In this document: piece by piece, positions 41,948 through 50,202 of the stretch | Layout: the number at the start of each line of letters is the position of its first letter | Position numbering within the stretch: the stretch's first letter is position 1 | NCBI RefSeq assembly: GCF_030143255.1 | Contig: NZ_JARJNR010000008.1 | Coordinates: 62,001 to 126,000, forward strand | Origin: Frigidibacter sp. SD6-1 | Lineage (GTDB): Bacteria > Pseudomonadota > Alphaproteobacteria > Rhodobacterales > Rhodobacteraceae | DNA length: 64,000 nt | Direction of reading: 5' to 3' | Translations under genes and position numbers: made by a program | The notes under the pieces: generated by a model | Databases searched by the model: none | Told to the model about the DNA's origin: nothing | The model's input: only the letters and a program-made list of their open reading frames with translations

Positions 41948-42794
41948 GCGGCCCTCCCGCAAGCGCGCCCACCGTTCGGCGCACCAGTTCGGTCGCGGCT
42001 TCCAGCCGATAGGCCGCCGTTGCCCGCACATCGTCGATGGGCGAGAGCGCCGCCGCGACATCGCTGGCCCGCACCTGTCCCGCCGCCCCGGCGAGCGCTG
42101 CACCTTCCAGCGCCGCCTCGACCGCGGGAAGGCGCCGCGCCACCGGCGCGCAGGAACCCACCGCGATCCGCGCAAGCGCGATACGGCCCTCTCGTTCCAG
42201 AAGCCGGACGGCAACCGACGCTATCGAGATCACAAGGTACTTCCGCGCGCCGAGTTTCAGGAAGTGCGACCGCCCCATCAGCGCGGGGCGCGGGATTTGG
42301 ACGGCCACCAGAAGCTCCCCGGACGCGCGCGCGGTGCGGCGCGGGCCGGTGATGAAATCGCCGAGCGCAAGGCGGCGCACGCCCGCCTGCGACGCAAGCT
42401 CCACCTCCGCCTCCAGTGCCAGGAGAGGCGGCACGCCATCGGCGGCGGGCGAGGCATTGCACAGGTTCCCGCCGATCGTGCCCGCGTTCTGTATCTGCCG
42501 TCCCCCGACCTCGCGCGCGGCCTCCTGCAAAGCCGCAAGCGCGGGCGGCAGGCGGGCGGTTGCAATCTCGGCCCAGGTGGTTCCGGCGCCGATCCGCAGA
42601 CCGTCGCGACCCGAGATGATGCCGGAAAGGTCTTCGATGGCAGACAGGTCGAGGATATTGCCGCCCAGCGAGCGGCCGCCCGTGGCCGGATAAAGGTCCG
42701 TTCCTCCGGCCAGAGGCGTCCAGCCGCCCCGCGCCAGAAGCTGCAGCGCGCCGGTCAGGCTTTCTGGCCGTTCATATGCCGCCTCGCCCGCCAT
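41940..42794 (-). CDS. FAD-binding subunit of the molybdenum hydroxylase
   Basis: 284 aa, CoxM/XdhB-type. FAD-binding segments TPLAGGTDLYPATGG and NAGTIGGNLCNASPAADGVP are intact, followed by the CO dehydrogenase flavoprotein C-terminal domain. Transfers electrons from the Fe-S domain to an acceptor. First gene of the catabolic cluster on this strand, with a promoter and a perfect palindrome 30 bp upstream of its start. Overlaps the next gene by 8 bp. Confidence 0.92.
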   Translation of the reverse strand: MAGEAAYERPESLTGALQLLARGGWTPLAGGTDLYPATGGRSLGGNILDLSAIEDLSGIISGRDGLRIGAGTTWAEIATARLPPALAALQEAAREVGGRQIQNAGTIGGNLCNASPAADGVPPLLALEAEVELASQAGVRRLALGDFITGPRRTARASGELLVAVQIPRPALMGRSHFLKLGARKYLVISIASVAVRLLEREGRIALARIAVGSCAPVARRLPAVEAALEGAALAGAAGQVRASDVAAALSPIDDVRATAAYRLEAATELVRRTVGALAGGPHG

Positions 42795-42823
42795 CCGTTC
42801 AGCCCCTCCCCGGGCCCCGGATC

Positions 42824-42867
42824 ATTTGCATGCAAATTATCCTGCGCCGACCCTGCCCTTCTGTCAA
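42824..42867 (-). promoter_or_regulatory. Divergent control region: perfect palindrome and promoter
   Basis: ATTTGCATGCAAAT (42824-42837) is a perfect 14-bp palindrome of the kind bound by MarR-family repressors. On the minus strand a perfect -35 TTGACA (42862-42867) precedes -10 candidates GATAAT (42836-42841, 20-bp spacer) or AGGATA (18-bp spacer). The palindrome overlaps the -10 and start region, a repressor position. Confidence 0.65.
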
Positions 42868-43364
42868 TGATCGAAGAGCACGCTTCCCCTACCCTCGCCC
42901 GCGGAAAGCTTGCGCGCAAGACCGCGAGCGATTATGCCCCTGCCATGGCGACGGAAAAGAGCTACATCCTCGACGACCAGATCGGGTTCGTGCTGCGCCG
43001 CGTGACCCAGCGCCATCTGGCGATCTTCACCGATGCGATCCCCGAGGTCACGACCACCCAGTTCGCGACCCTCGCGAAACTGGCCGAAATGGGCCCCCTG
43101 TCGCAAAACCTTCTCGGCCGTTTGACGGCCATGGATGCCGCAACCATCAAGGGTGTCGTCGACCGGCTGCGAAAGCAGGGCCTTATTGAAACCACCGCCG
43201 ATCCCGACGACCGCCGCCGCCTGACTGTCAGCCTGACCGAGGCGGGCCGCGCGCTTTTCGAACGCTCCCTGCCCGCTGCCCATGCGATCACCGCCCGCAC
43301 CCTCGCCCCCCTGAGCGAAGAGGAGCGACAGGCTCTGCTCGCCATCCTTCTCAAACTCGCCTGA
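42867..43364 (+). CDS. MarR-family transcriptional regulator
   Basis: 165 aa from the ATG at 42867, or 139 aa from 42945 (MATEKSYILDDQIGFVLRRV). Neither start has a clear ribosome site, and the homologous part begins near the second. Winged helix core: TTTQFATLAKLAEMGPLSQN, DAATIKGVVDRLRKQGLIET, then the wing DPDDRRRLTVSLTEAG. Divergent from the FAD subunit gene and next to a perfect palindrome, it most likely represses the catabolic cluster and itself until an aromatic or heterocyclic ligand binds (inference from MarR biology). Confidence 0.9.
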   Translation: MIEEHASPTLARGKLARKTASDYAPAMATEKSYILDDQIGFVLRRVTQRHLAIFTDAIPEVTTTQFATLAKLAEMGPLSQNLLGRLTAMDAATIKGVVDRLRKQGLIETTADPDDRRRLTVSLTEAGRALFERSLPAAHAITARTLAPLSEEERQALLAILLKLA

Positions 43365-43481
43365 GCCGCACGAAAAGCGGGTGACGGGCCGATTGCATCT
43401 GGCATAAGATTTCGCCCGACGGGTCTGGAATTGCGCCGTGTCCCGACGATATTGTGAATACGTTTAACATGAGGGAGCCCC

Positions 43482-44552
43482 ATGGCCGACTTCAACGCCC
43501 AGATCCTCGAAAGCCAGAAGCAGGTCGCCGAGGCCCAATCGAAAATCTCCGACCTGACCGCGCGGATCGACGCGGCGCGCCGCAATGTCGCGAACGGTCA
43601 GGCCATCGACATCGCCAATGCGACGCTTGAGGATGTCCACAAGCATGTCGATGTGATGAACGCCAATATCGCCGAGCTGATCATGGGGCTTGACGATGTG
43701 ACGGCAGGCTTTTCCAAGGATTTCGACGCGATGCGGTCGAAAACCGGGTGGGAAAGCTTCATCGGCATCTTCTCCTCGGCCAAATCGGAATCGCTCCGCC
43801 AGGAACGGCTGCGCACGGCGAGCGTGGATGAGAAACTGCAGGATCTGATCGCCAAGTCCGACACGATCGTGAAGCTTCTGGAAAACCAGCTTGCAACGTT
43901 GAACGACCACAAGGCGCGCGTCGAGAAGAACCTGACCGAGACGTTGACCGACCGGGAAACGACCGTGGGCGAGCTGGAGCAGGTGCGCGCGATGCTGCAG
44001 GGGATGGACCCCAGGATCATCGAGCTGGAGAACAAGATTTCCGTGGAAACCGACGCCGCCGCCCGCACGCGGCTGGAAAGCGATCTGGCCGAACTGAACA
44101 AGCAGCATAATGCGCTGGTGCAGGAAGAACAGGTCAAGGTCGCGAAATCCCAGACGCTGGAGCGCTATATCGAGACCGGCAAGACCTGGGTGGATTCGCT
44201 TCAGAACCAGGCGGCGACCCAGATGGTGCTGATCAACAAGCTGCAGACCGACACAAAGCAGCGCGTGGTCCTTTATGACGCGCTGACGAAATCGCTGAAG
44301 ACCGCCCAGCAGCAGGACGTGGCCCACCGGATCAACGAGATCGGGGTCGAGACCGACAAGGAAGCGCAGGCGGCGATGGCCGCGATCGGCGCGGCCACCA
44401 ACGACCGGATGGCCGACATGCTGGAACGCCACGAGGGCGACATGGTCTTTGCCCGCAAGGTGCTGGAGGAAAAGGCCAAGGCCGACGAGCGGTTCGCCCG
44501 GCGGTTCCAGGCGATCGTCGAGAAGCACGACAAGAATCTGTATGGCGGGTGA
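43482..44552 (+). CDS. Coiled-coil protein, TelA-like (toxic anion resistance superfamily)
   Basis: 356 aa, almost entirely helical, with no signal or membrane segment. Long heptad stretches cover about residues 1-40 and 110-250. The middle (SKDFDAMRSKTGWESFIGIF) and the end (QRVVLYDALTKSLKTAQQQD ... AATNDRMADMLERH) recall the architecture of TelA/YceG-like proteins, but the match is weak. TelA-type proteins accompany tellurite or phage/stress systems. First of four genes; the next starts 3 bp later. GAGGGAG precedes the ATG. Confidence 0.7.
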   Translation: MADFNAQILESQKQVAEAQSKISDLTARIDAARRNVANGQAIDIANATLEDVHKHVDVMNANIAELIMGLDDVTAGFSKDFDAMRSKTGWESFIGIFSSAKSESLRQERLRTASVDEKLQDLIAKSDTIVKLLENQLATLNDHKARVEKNLTETLTDRETTVGELEQVRAMLQGMDPRIIELENKISVETDAAARTRLESDLAELNKQHNALVQEEQVKVAKSQTLERYIETGKTWVDSLQNQAATQMVLINKLQTDTKQRVVLYDALTKSLKTAQQQDVAHRINEIGVETDKEAQAAMAAIGAATNDRMADMLERHEGDMVFARKVLEEKAKADERFARRFQAIVEKHDKNLYGG

Positions 44553-44555
44553 TCC

Positions 44556-45677
44556 GTGCCCGAAACGGACCTGACCGACGATCACAAGCTGCTCGACGAC
44601 GATCTCGCCGCGCGGCGCTATTTCCGCAAGTTCGACCGCATCACCAAAATGATGATCGGCGCTGCCGGAGCGATGCGGGGCGATGGCGGGCTTTCTGCGC
44701 TCGATCAGGAGGTGCTGGAAGGCTACGCCTCGGCCATCGCCGCGACCTTCAAGGCCTTGTCGATGAAATATCTGGTGTCGGGGCGGCTGAAATCCGGCGC
44801 GCGCCATCTGACCATCGACTTTCATGAAAGCGGTTTTCCGGTCTTTCAGGAGATCGTCACGCTGGCGAACGACGCCGCGCAGGCCGCGACCCATCTGAAA
44901 TCCCTGCCCGACCCCGACCGGCTGAAGGACGAGATGGTGAAGATCATCATTTCCGAACGCCGCCCGCCGGTCGAACTGCAATATGCCATGTCGCAGCGGC
45001 TTTATTTCCAGCGGCTGGCAGAGGGCGGGCTCTTCTTCGCCCAGATGCACCCCGAGGCGCGCTGGACCGGCGATCAGCCGAACGGTCGGCGGCGTTTCCT
45101 GCTCCATTGGGCGGTCTATGACAGCCAGATGAACGTTCCGGTCGTCTATCTGATGGAGTGCGACGACAGCGGGCGGCGCGCCCTGCCGAAGGACGAAGGC
45201 CGCTGGCCCGCCGCCCAGGCCCATCTTCTGGCGCAATCGGTGGGCGGGCTGAAGCTTCTGACCATCGCCAGGGGCTTCGACAGTGATTTTCCCGACCTGC
45301 ACCCCAAGCGGCTGCGCCGCTTCTTCCTCGGGCCGATGTATTCCTCTGCCTATACATTGCAGACCGGCCCGATCCGCGACGTGCTTCTGGAAGCGAAGGC
45401 CAGCGAAGGCGACGACTGGGCGCTCGCCTGGACGGTGGAGGAGCTGGAAAGCGAACGGACCGAGGTCGAGAACGGCTGGTTCTCCAGGGCCGAGCGCGAG
45501 GTCTTCCGCCTCGACCCGCTGACCGGCGGCCCCGATCAGGGCGCGAGCCGGATCGTCCGCAACATGCTGCTGCCCGAACGGGTCTTCCAGTCGCTGGCCG
45601 AAAAGGACCCGTCGGGCTTCCGCGCGGTGCGGAAATATGTGGCCAATCGGCAGGGACGGATCATCCAGCATGACTGA
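44556..45677 (+). CDS. Unknown protein of the TelA-like/AAA operon
   Basis: 373 aa from a GTG start 3 bp after the previous stop. Soluble, acidic N-terminus, no recognised domain. Notable segments: ALSMKYLVSGRLKSGARHLT, MVKIIISERRPPVELQYAMS, RRRFLLHWAVYDSQMNVPVV and the C-terminal RIVRNMLLPERVFQSLAEKD. The tight spacing to its neighbours implies function with the coiled-coil protein and the AAA ATPase. I make no functional claim beyond that. Confidence 0.75.
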   Translation: MPETDLTDDHKLLDDDLAARRYFRKFDRITKMMIGAAGAMRGDGGLSALDQEVLEGYASAIAATFKALSMKYLVSGRLKSGARHLTIDFHESGFPVFQEIVTLANDAAQAATHLKSLPDPDRLKDEMVKIIISERRPPVELQYAMSQRLYFQRLAEGGLFFAQMHPEARWTGDQPNGRRRFLLHWAVYDSQMNVPVVYLMECDDSGRRALPKDEGRWPAAQAHLLAQSVGGLKLLTIARGFDSDFPDLHPKRLRRFFLGPMYSSAYTLQTGPIRDVLLEAKASEGDDWALAWTVEELESERTEVENGWFSRAEREVFRLDPLTGGPDQGASRIVRNMLLPERVFQSLAEKDPSGFRAVRKYVANRQGRIIQHD

Positions 45678-47235
45678 CGCCAGCCCCGCGCGCTCCCGAA
45701 GCACTGGTCTGGGCGCCGACTGGATCGGGCTCTTCGCGGGTCTCGGCCTGTTCCTCTGGTCGCTCGGCCGCCATTTCCTCTATATGCCGGATGACACCTA
45801 CATCACCCTGATCTACGCGAGAAACCTCGCGCAACATACTGAACTTGCCTGGAATCTCGGGGAACGGAGCGAAGGTTACACCAGTTTCCTGCATGTCGTT
45901 ATCCTTGGCGGCCTCATCCGCGCAGGTCTGCCGCCGGCGACGGCCGCCTTCGCCATCGCGCTGACCGCCGCGCTGCTGCTGGCAATCGTCGCCTTCCGCG
46001 CCGCACGTCTTGTCGCGCCCGGGCCCGAGACCGCGCGGGCGCGCGGCCTTGCGGTCTTCTCGCTGCTGGCCACGCCCGCCGTCGCCGTCTGGACGGCGGG
46101 CGGGCTGGAAACGGTCCTGAATGCAGTGCTCATGGCTGCAGGGCTTTCCTGCCTGCTCCGCGCCGCAACTGACCCTCGCACCTATCGCAGTGCGGCGCTG
46201 GCGGGGCTTTGCTTCTCGCTCGCGATCCTCACGCGGCTCGACAATGCCCCGGTCATCGCGGCGGCGGGCCTTGTCGCCCTGATCGCCGGGCCGGGAGCCC
46301 TGTCGCGCCGCCTTCTTCTCGCCGTCCTCGTCACCGGCATCCCGGCGGCGGTCGCCTTCGCCCAGATGGCGGTGCGGTTCGCCTATTACGACCTCGCCTT
46401 TCCGCTGCCCTTCTATGCCAAGACCGGCGTGCCGATCACGCTGCGCCTGCAGAACGGCATCAGCTACTTCCTCATCTCGCTGGCGTGGCTGCCCATTCTG
46501 TTTGCCGGCACTGCAGCCGCTCTGCTCGGCATCCGGCGCGGAGCGGGGTTCGCCTTTGCTCTGACATCGGCTGCCTTCGCGGTGCAGATCCTCTTCGTCC
46601 TCTGGGCCGGTGGCGATCACATGCTGGCCGGGCGGCTGCTGCTGGCGGCAGCTTTCCCGACGGCGATGCTGCTTCTGGTGTCCGGCGGCCATGCCGCGAC
46701 ACGACCGCGCCTGTCCCTCGCCGCCTTCGCCGCAGCCGCAAGCCTCGCCGCGGCGATCCTGCAGCCGAAGAGTTCCGCCGACCCCGCGGCAGTGGTCGGC
46801 GAAATCGTGGCCGAGCATATCCGCGAGAGTTGGCCACCAGGCAGCCTTGTTGCGCTGCACACGGCGGGCTCCACCCCCTATTTCGCGCCGGACATGGTCT
46901 ATATCGACATGCTCGGCCTCAATGACCCGACCATCGCGCTGCGGTCGGACTATCCGCAAACCGGCGGTTTTCAGGGCTTTCCCGGCCATGCGAAGGGCGA
47001 CGGCGCCTATGTCCTGTCGCGGCAGCCAGACTTCATCATCGCCGGTTTCGCCGAAGGGTCGCCCGTCGAGGAGGGCTGGTTCCTCAGCGATGTCGAACTG
47101 GCAAGCGCGGCGGAATTTCAGCGCTGCTACCGGCGCGACACGGCCGAAATCGCCTATGACCGACGCCGGTTCGCCCTCGGCCCGGACAAGCCCTATCCGC
47201 TGATCTTCACCTATTACCGGCGCACCTGCGGCTGA
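45670..47235 (+). CDS. GT-C-like membrane glycosyltransferase
   Basis: 521 aa with about ten transmembrane helices. The first periplasmic loop has YMPDDTYITLIYARNLAQHT, then WNLGERSEGYTSFLHVVILG. This acidic DD motif plus EGYT pattern is typical of polyprenyl-phosphate-sugar-using GT-C enzymes such as AftB-like transferases. A soluble C-terminal periplasmic part follows (about 380-521). The start at 45670 overlaps the upstream stop by 8 bp. Its sugar donor and acceptor are unknown. It may be a later insertion into the operon, since the flanking genes look cytoplasmic. Confidence 0.75.
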   Translation: MTDASPARSRSTGLGADWIGLFAGLGLFLWSLGRHFLYMPDDTYITLIYARNLAQHTELAWNLGERSEGYTSFLHVVILGGLIRAGLPPATAAFAIALTAALLLAIVAFRAARLVAPGPETARARGLAVFSLLATPAVAVWTAGGLETVLNAVLMAAGLSCLLRAATDPRTYRSAALAGLCFSLAILTRLDNAPVIAAAGLVALIAGPGALSRRLLLAVLVTGIPAAVAFAQMAVRFAYYDLAFPLPFYAKTGVPITLRLQNGISYFLISLAWLPILFAGTAAALLGIRRGAGFAFALTSAAFAVQILFVLWAGGDHMLAGRLLLAAAFPTAMLLLVSGGHAATRPRLSLAAFAAAASLAAAILQPKSSADPAAVVGEIVAEHIRESWPPGSLVALHTAGSTPYFAPDMVYIDMLGLNDPTIALRSDYPQTGGFQGFPGHAKGDGAYVLSRQPDFIIAGFAEGSPVEEGWFLSDVELASAAEFQRCYRRDTAEIAYDRRRFALGPDKPYPLIFTYYRRTCG

Positions 47236-47272
47236 GACGCGGGGCCCCAAGCCTATCGAGAAGGATGAGACG

Positions 47273-49213
47273 ATGAGCCAGTCAGCAAGCGAGATGGAAC
47301 TGCGCGAAGAAGATATCCGCAGCCATTATGCGGCGGCAGCGGAGATGCTGATGGGGATCGACCATGCCCCCCGTCTGGCGCAGGCGCGGCTGACGCTGGC
47401 GGCGCCGGAACGCTCGCCCGAAATCTCGGCAATGAACCGCCGCTTCCGCTCGACGACGCCGGGGATGATCACGCGGCAGATGGCGCGACCCGACGGAGTG
47501 CGGCTGATCGACCGGATCGCCGAAAGCGACGACGACGATCCTCTGACATCGGCCAAACAGGCCGCTGTCACCCATGCGCTGCGCCGGGCCTTGTCGATCG
47601 CGCTCGCGGCGGGCGCTGCCTTCGCCGACCGCACCGGCCTTGGTGAACTGAAGAAGGCCAACCTTGAGACGCGCCTGCCCGCCGCCCGTCAGGGCGAGTT
47701 CGGCGAGCTTCTGGGCGCCGAGGCGCTTGCCGTGCTTTTCACCTTCGGCAATGCGCTCGCCTTCCTCCTGGCGCCGCAGGCCAGCGAGCAGACGGTCGAG
47801 GTCGGCAGCGTCGACGAGGTTCTGACCGACAATGCACCCCTCGCCCTTCACGGCGCGCTGTGGGAACTGGACCAGATCATCGGCCTGCATGCCAAGAGTG
47901 ACGACCTTCTCGTTTCTGCCGTCCTCGCCTATGCCGAACAGCTGATGGCGAAGGTGGCGCTCAGGGCCGAAACCCACCCCCGCGTCCAGCCCTTCGCCGA
48001 GGCGAAATACCGCGTCGAGGCCGACGATTTCACGCTCGCCGGATTCACCCCCGCCCGCAAGGCGCGCGGCACCACGCTGACCATGGCCTTCAAGAAGCCT
48101 GAGGAGGTGATCGGCAACCATATCGCCAAATATCAGGCGATGCGGCTTGCGAAGATGCTGATGGCCTATGATTTCTCCCGCAAGCTCAACCCGTTCGCGG
48201 AACTCGGCGGCTTCATCTTCACCTTCATGGGCGACGGCAAGCCCGGCACCGGCAAGACGACCCTCATCCAGATGATGGCGGGGATGATCAACGATTACTG
48301 CAAGATCGCGGGTTACCCGTTCCGCTACCAGAACCTGTCCATCGACAATGTCGACAGCTATCAGGGCAAGTCGGGGCAGAATGCGAAAGCCTTCATCACC
48401 AGCGTGATGGACCCCGCCGTCATCGGCTTTGGCACCATCGACGACATCGACCAGGTGGCGGGCAAGCGCGGCGAGCGCGGCTCGTCGGCGGGCCAGCAGG
48501 AGATCACCGCCGTGCTGATGGAGGCTTTCGCGGGCGCCAACACCGTGGTGCGCGGCAATGCGACCTTCGGCATGTTCTCGAACTATCCCGAGATGGTCGA
48601 TGACGCGCTGCGCCAACGCGCGGGCGCCCGGTTCTTGGTGGACGGGCCGCAAAGCCGCGAGGATTACATCGACATCCTCGCCCTCCTCCTTGGCAAGAAC
48701 CATGCGATCCCGGTGGGGGAACATGATCTTTATGCCGGACAGGAAATCCGCAAGGCAGTGGCCGCGAGCTTCGAGGGCCACTCCCAGCCGCACGAGGACG
48801 GGCTGAAGGCGGTCTGGGCGGCGGTGGCCGGGAAGATCGGGCCCCTGGACACGCTGGCGAAACTCGGCAGCTATCTGAAAGCGATCCAGGAGGCCGACGG
48901 GCGCTTCACCGGCCGCGCCATCAAGAACATCACCGACGCGGTCAAGGTCCGCGCGATGGATTTCGAACTGCCCGACGAATGGATGGAAAAGCCCGACCTC
49001 TTCCTCTTCAAGGATTACGACACGAAGAAAGCCATGATCGCCGATCTGCGCACGCCCATCACCGTCGAGATGGTGGTGCAGGAGATCAACCGCTACGCCG
49101 ACAGCGAATTCCGCTATGCCGACAAGTCCGACGAGGCGGCGATCGAGGGGGCGGTGCGGGACATGCGGCGGATGGAAGAGGCGAAGCGCCGGTATCTGGA
49201 GGGGAAGGGGTGA
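47273..49213 (+). CDS. AAA family ATPase of the TelA-like operon
   Basis: 646 aa. A long N-terminal region (about 1-310) of unknown fold precedes an AAA domain: Walker A GDGKPGTGKTTL (about 320-332), Walker B VIGFGTIDDID (about 383-393), sensor/arginine-finger region MFSNYPEMVDDALRQRAGARF (about 435-455), then a helical lid. The ending RDMRRMEEAKRRYLEGKG is charged. The motif order is that of classical AAA remodelling ATPases, but the N-terminal part is not one I know. Likely remodels or is regulated by the coiled-coil partner. AAGGATGAG precedes the ATG. Confidence 0.82.
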   Translation: MSQSASEMELREEDIRSHYAAAAEMLMGIDHAPRLAQARLTLAAPERSPEISAMNRRFRSTTPGMITRQMARPDGVRLIDRIAESDDDDPLTSAKQAAVTHALRRALSIALAAGAAFADRTGLGELKKANLETRLPAARQGEFGELLGAEALAVLFTFGNALAFLLAPQASEQTVEVGSVDEVLTDNAPLALHGALWELDQIIGLHAKSDDLLVSAVLAYAEQLMAKVALRAETHPRVQPFAEAKYRVEADDFTLAGFTPARKARGTTLTMAFKKPEEVIGNHIAKYQAMRLAKMLMAYDFSRKLNPFAELGGFIFTFMGDGKPGTGKTTLIQMMAGMINDYCKIAGYPFRYQNLSIDNVDSYQGKSGQNAKAFITSVMDPAVIGFGTIDDIDQVAGKRGERGSSAGQQEITAVLMEAFAGANTVVRGNATFGMFSNYPEMVDDALRQRAGARFLVDGPQSREDYIDILALLLGKNHAIPVGEHDLYAGQEIRKAVAASFEGHSQPHEDGLKAVWAAVAGKIGPLDTLAKLGSYLKAIQEADGRFTGRAIKNITDAVKVRAMDFELPDEWMEKPDLFLFKDYDTKKAMIADLRTPITVEMVVQEINRYADSEFRYADKSDEAAIEGAVRDMRRMEEAKRRYLEGKG

Positions 49214-49292
49214 AACGAGAGCCGGGACAGAAAACGAAGCCCTTGCTGACGCATAGCTTCCCCAGCACCTTGGCGCGTGCCCCCTCCCCTCT

Positions 49293-49313
49293 CCCCTCCC
49301 ACAAGGGGAGGGG
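49293..49313. repeat. Hairpin repeat, family 3 (copy 1)
   Basis: CCCCTCCC-ACAAG-GGGAGGGG, 8-bp stem, 80 bp after the AAA ATPase stop. A second unit lies 70 bp further on. Confidence 0.7.
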
Positions 49314-49362
49314 AAGCGCTTGAACGGTTGGCGGACAGCCTGTCGTGGACGAACCGACGCCT

Positions 49363-49385
49363 CCCCTCCCCCTCGTGGGGAGGGG
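49363..49385. repeat. Hairpin repeat, family 3 (copy 2)
   Basis: CCCCTCCCC-CTCGT-GGGGAGGGG, 9-bp stem, followed by a G-rich tract, directly upstream of the DUF559 gene. Same core as copy 1. Confidence 0.7.
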
Positions 49386-49411
49386 ATGGGGGCGGGGGGC
49401 GGCGCGCAGAG

Positions 49412-49786
49412 ATGACGCGCGTCGCCGCTCATACGCGCGCCCGAGCCCGCGCGTTGCGGGCAACCATGACGCCGCAGGAGCGCCGCCTCTGGGCAGAGCT
49501 CCGTGATCTCAACCGTCGGCTTGGCACGAATTTCCGCCGGCAGGCGCCCATCGGCCCCTACATCGCCGATTTCGCAGACTTCGGCCGAAAGCTCGTGATC
49601 GAGGTGGACGGCAGCGGTCATGGTGGGCCGCGCGATCAAATCCGCGACGATTGGCTTCGCGCTCAGGGCTTCGCCGTGCTGCGGTTCTGGAATGCGGACG
49701 TGGGCGTAAATCCGGGCGGGGTGATGGAGGTCCTGCTCGACCAGTTGAGCAGCCCGCGCGGCACCCCAAAAGGGAAGGATGGATAG
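49412..49786 (+). CDS. DUF559 endonuclease-like protein
   Basis: 124 aa, the usual size. DUF559 (Vsr-related) features: ALRATMTPQERRLWAELRDL, FRRQAPIGPYIADFADFGRK, LVIEVDGSGH, and FAVLRFWNADV. The D-x-E-x-K-like pattern (ADF ... EVDG) suggests a nuclease fold, though activity of DUF559 proteins is largely untested. The start at 49412 (MTRVAAHTRARARALR); frames further upstream run through repeat sequence. Preceded by two family 3 hairpins. Such genes are often mobile passengers. Confidence 0.85.
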   Translation: MTRVAAHTRARARALRATMTPQERRLWAELRDLNRRLGTNFRRQAPIGPYIADFADFGRKLVIEVDGSGHGGPRDQIRDDWLRAQGFAVLRFWNADVGVNPGGVMEVLLDQLSSPRGTPKGKDG

Positions 49787-49792
49787 ACGCTC

Positions 49793-50134
49793 ATGCAACT
49801 CTTCGCTTTGGTCCTCATCGCCCCTGTTGGCATCGTCGGACTGATAGCAGCCTGGAAAGCAGCCGGAAAAGGGCCTGCCGGAGGTTCGGACCTGGCCGCG
49901 TTCAGGCGAGGGGCGATCATTTCCTTCGCGACGGCGGCGGCCTATGCTGTCCTCTTTGCGATGCCTGCTGTTTTCGCGGCTCTCCCTAAAACAGTGAGTG
50001 TGCCCGACGTCGAGAGATTCATCCTTCTGCTCGGGGCGGCCGGTGCGGCGGATTTTGCATTCTCTGTTCTCACCGTCGGGGGCTATACGGTCGCCTACCT
50101 GGTGTTCGAGCGGTTTCGCCGGACGAGGGCCTGA
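49793..50134 (+). CDS. Small hypothetical membrane protein
   Basis: 113 aa with three hydrophobic stretches (about 3-20, 40-62, 76-100) and a basic end (ERFRRTRA). Starts 6 bp after the DUF559 stop, so it is probably co-expressed with it. Not recognised. Convergent with carD across a terminator. Confidence 0.6.
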   Translation: MQLFALVLIAPVGIVGLIAAWKAAGKGPAGGSDLAAFRRGAIISFATAAAYAVLFAMPAVFAALPKTVSVPDVERFILLLGAAGAADFAFSVLTVGGYTVAYLVFERFRRTRA

Positions 50135-50154
50135 CGCCGCACCCACCAAAGAAA

Positions 50155-50180
50155 AGGCCCGCGGATTTCCCCGCGGGCCT
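50155..50180. terminator. Bidirectional rho-independent terminator (carD side strongest)
   Basis: 10-bp stem AGGCCCGCGG / CCGCGGGCCT with a 6-nt loop. The minus side is followed by TTTCTTTGG (carD side), the plus side by CTTTACC. Confidence 0.8.
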
Positions 50181-50202
50181 CTTTACCTCGCTCCCCCTCG
50201 CC

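Noticed and set aside
43482-44552. Calling the coiled-coil gene telA
   Set aside because: The helical architecture is similar, but the conserved family segments are only weakly matched and coiled coils mislead; kept as TelA-like without a gene symbol.
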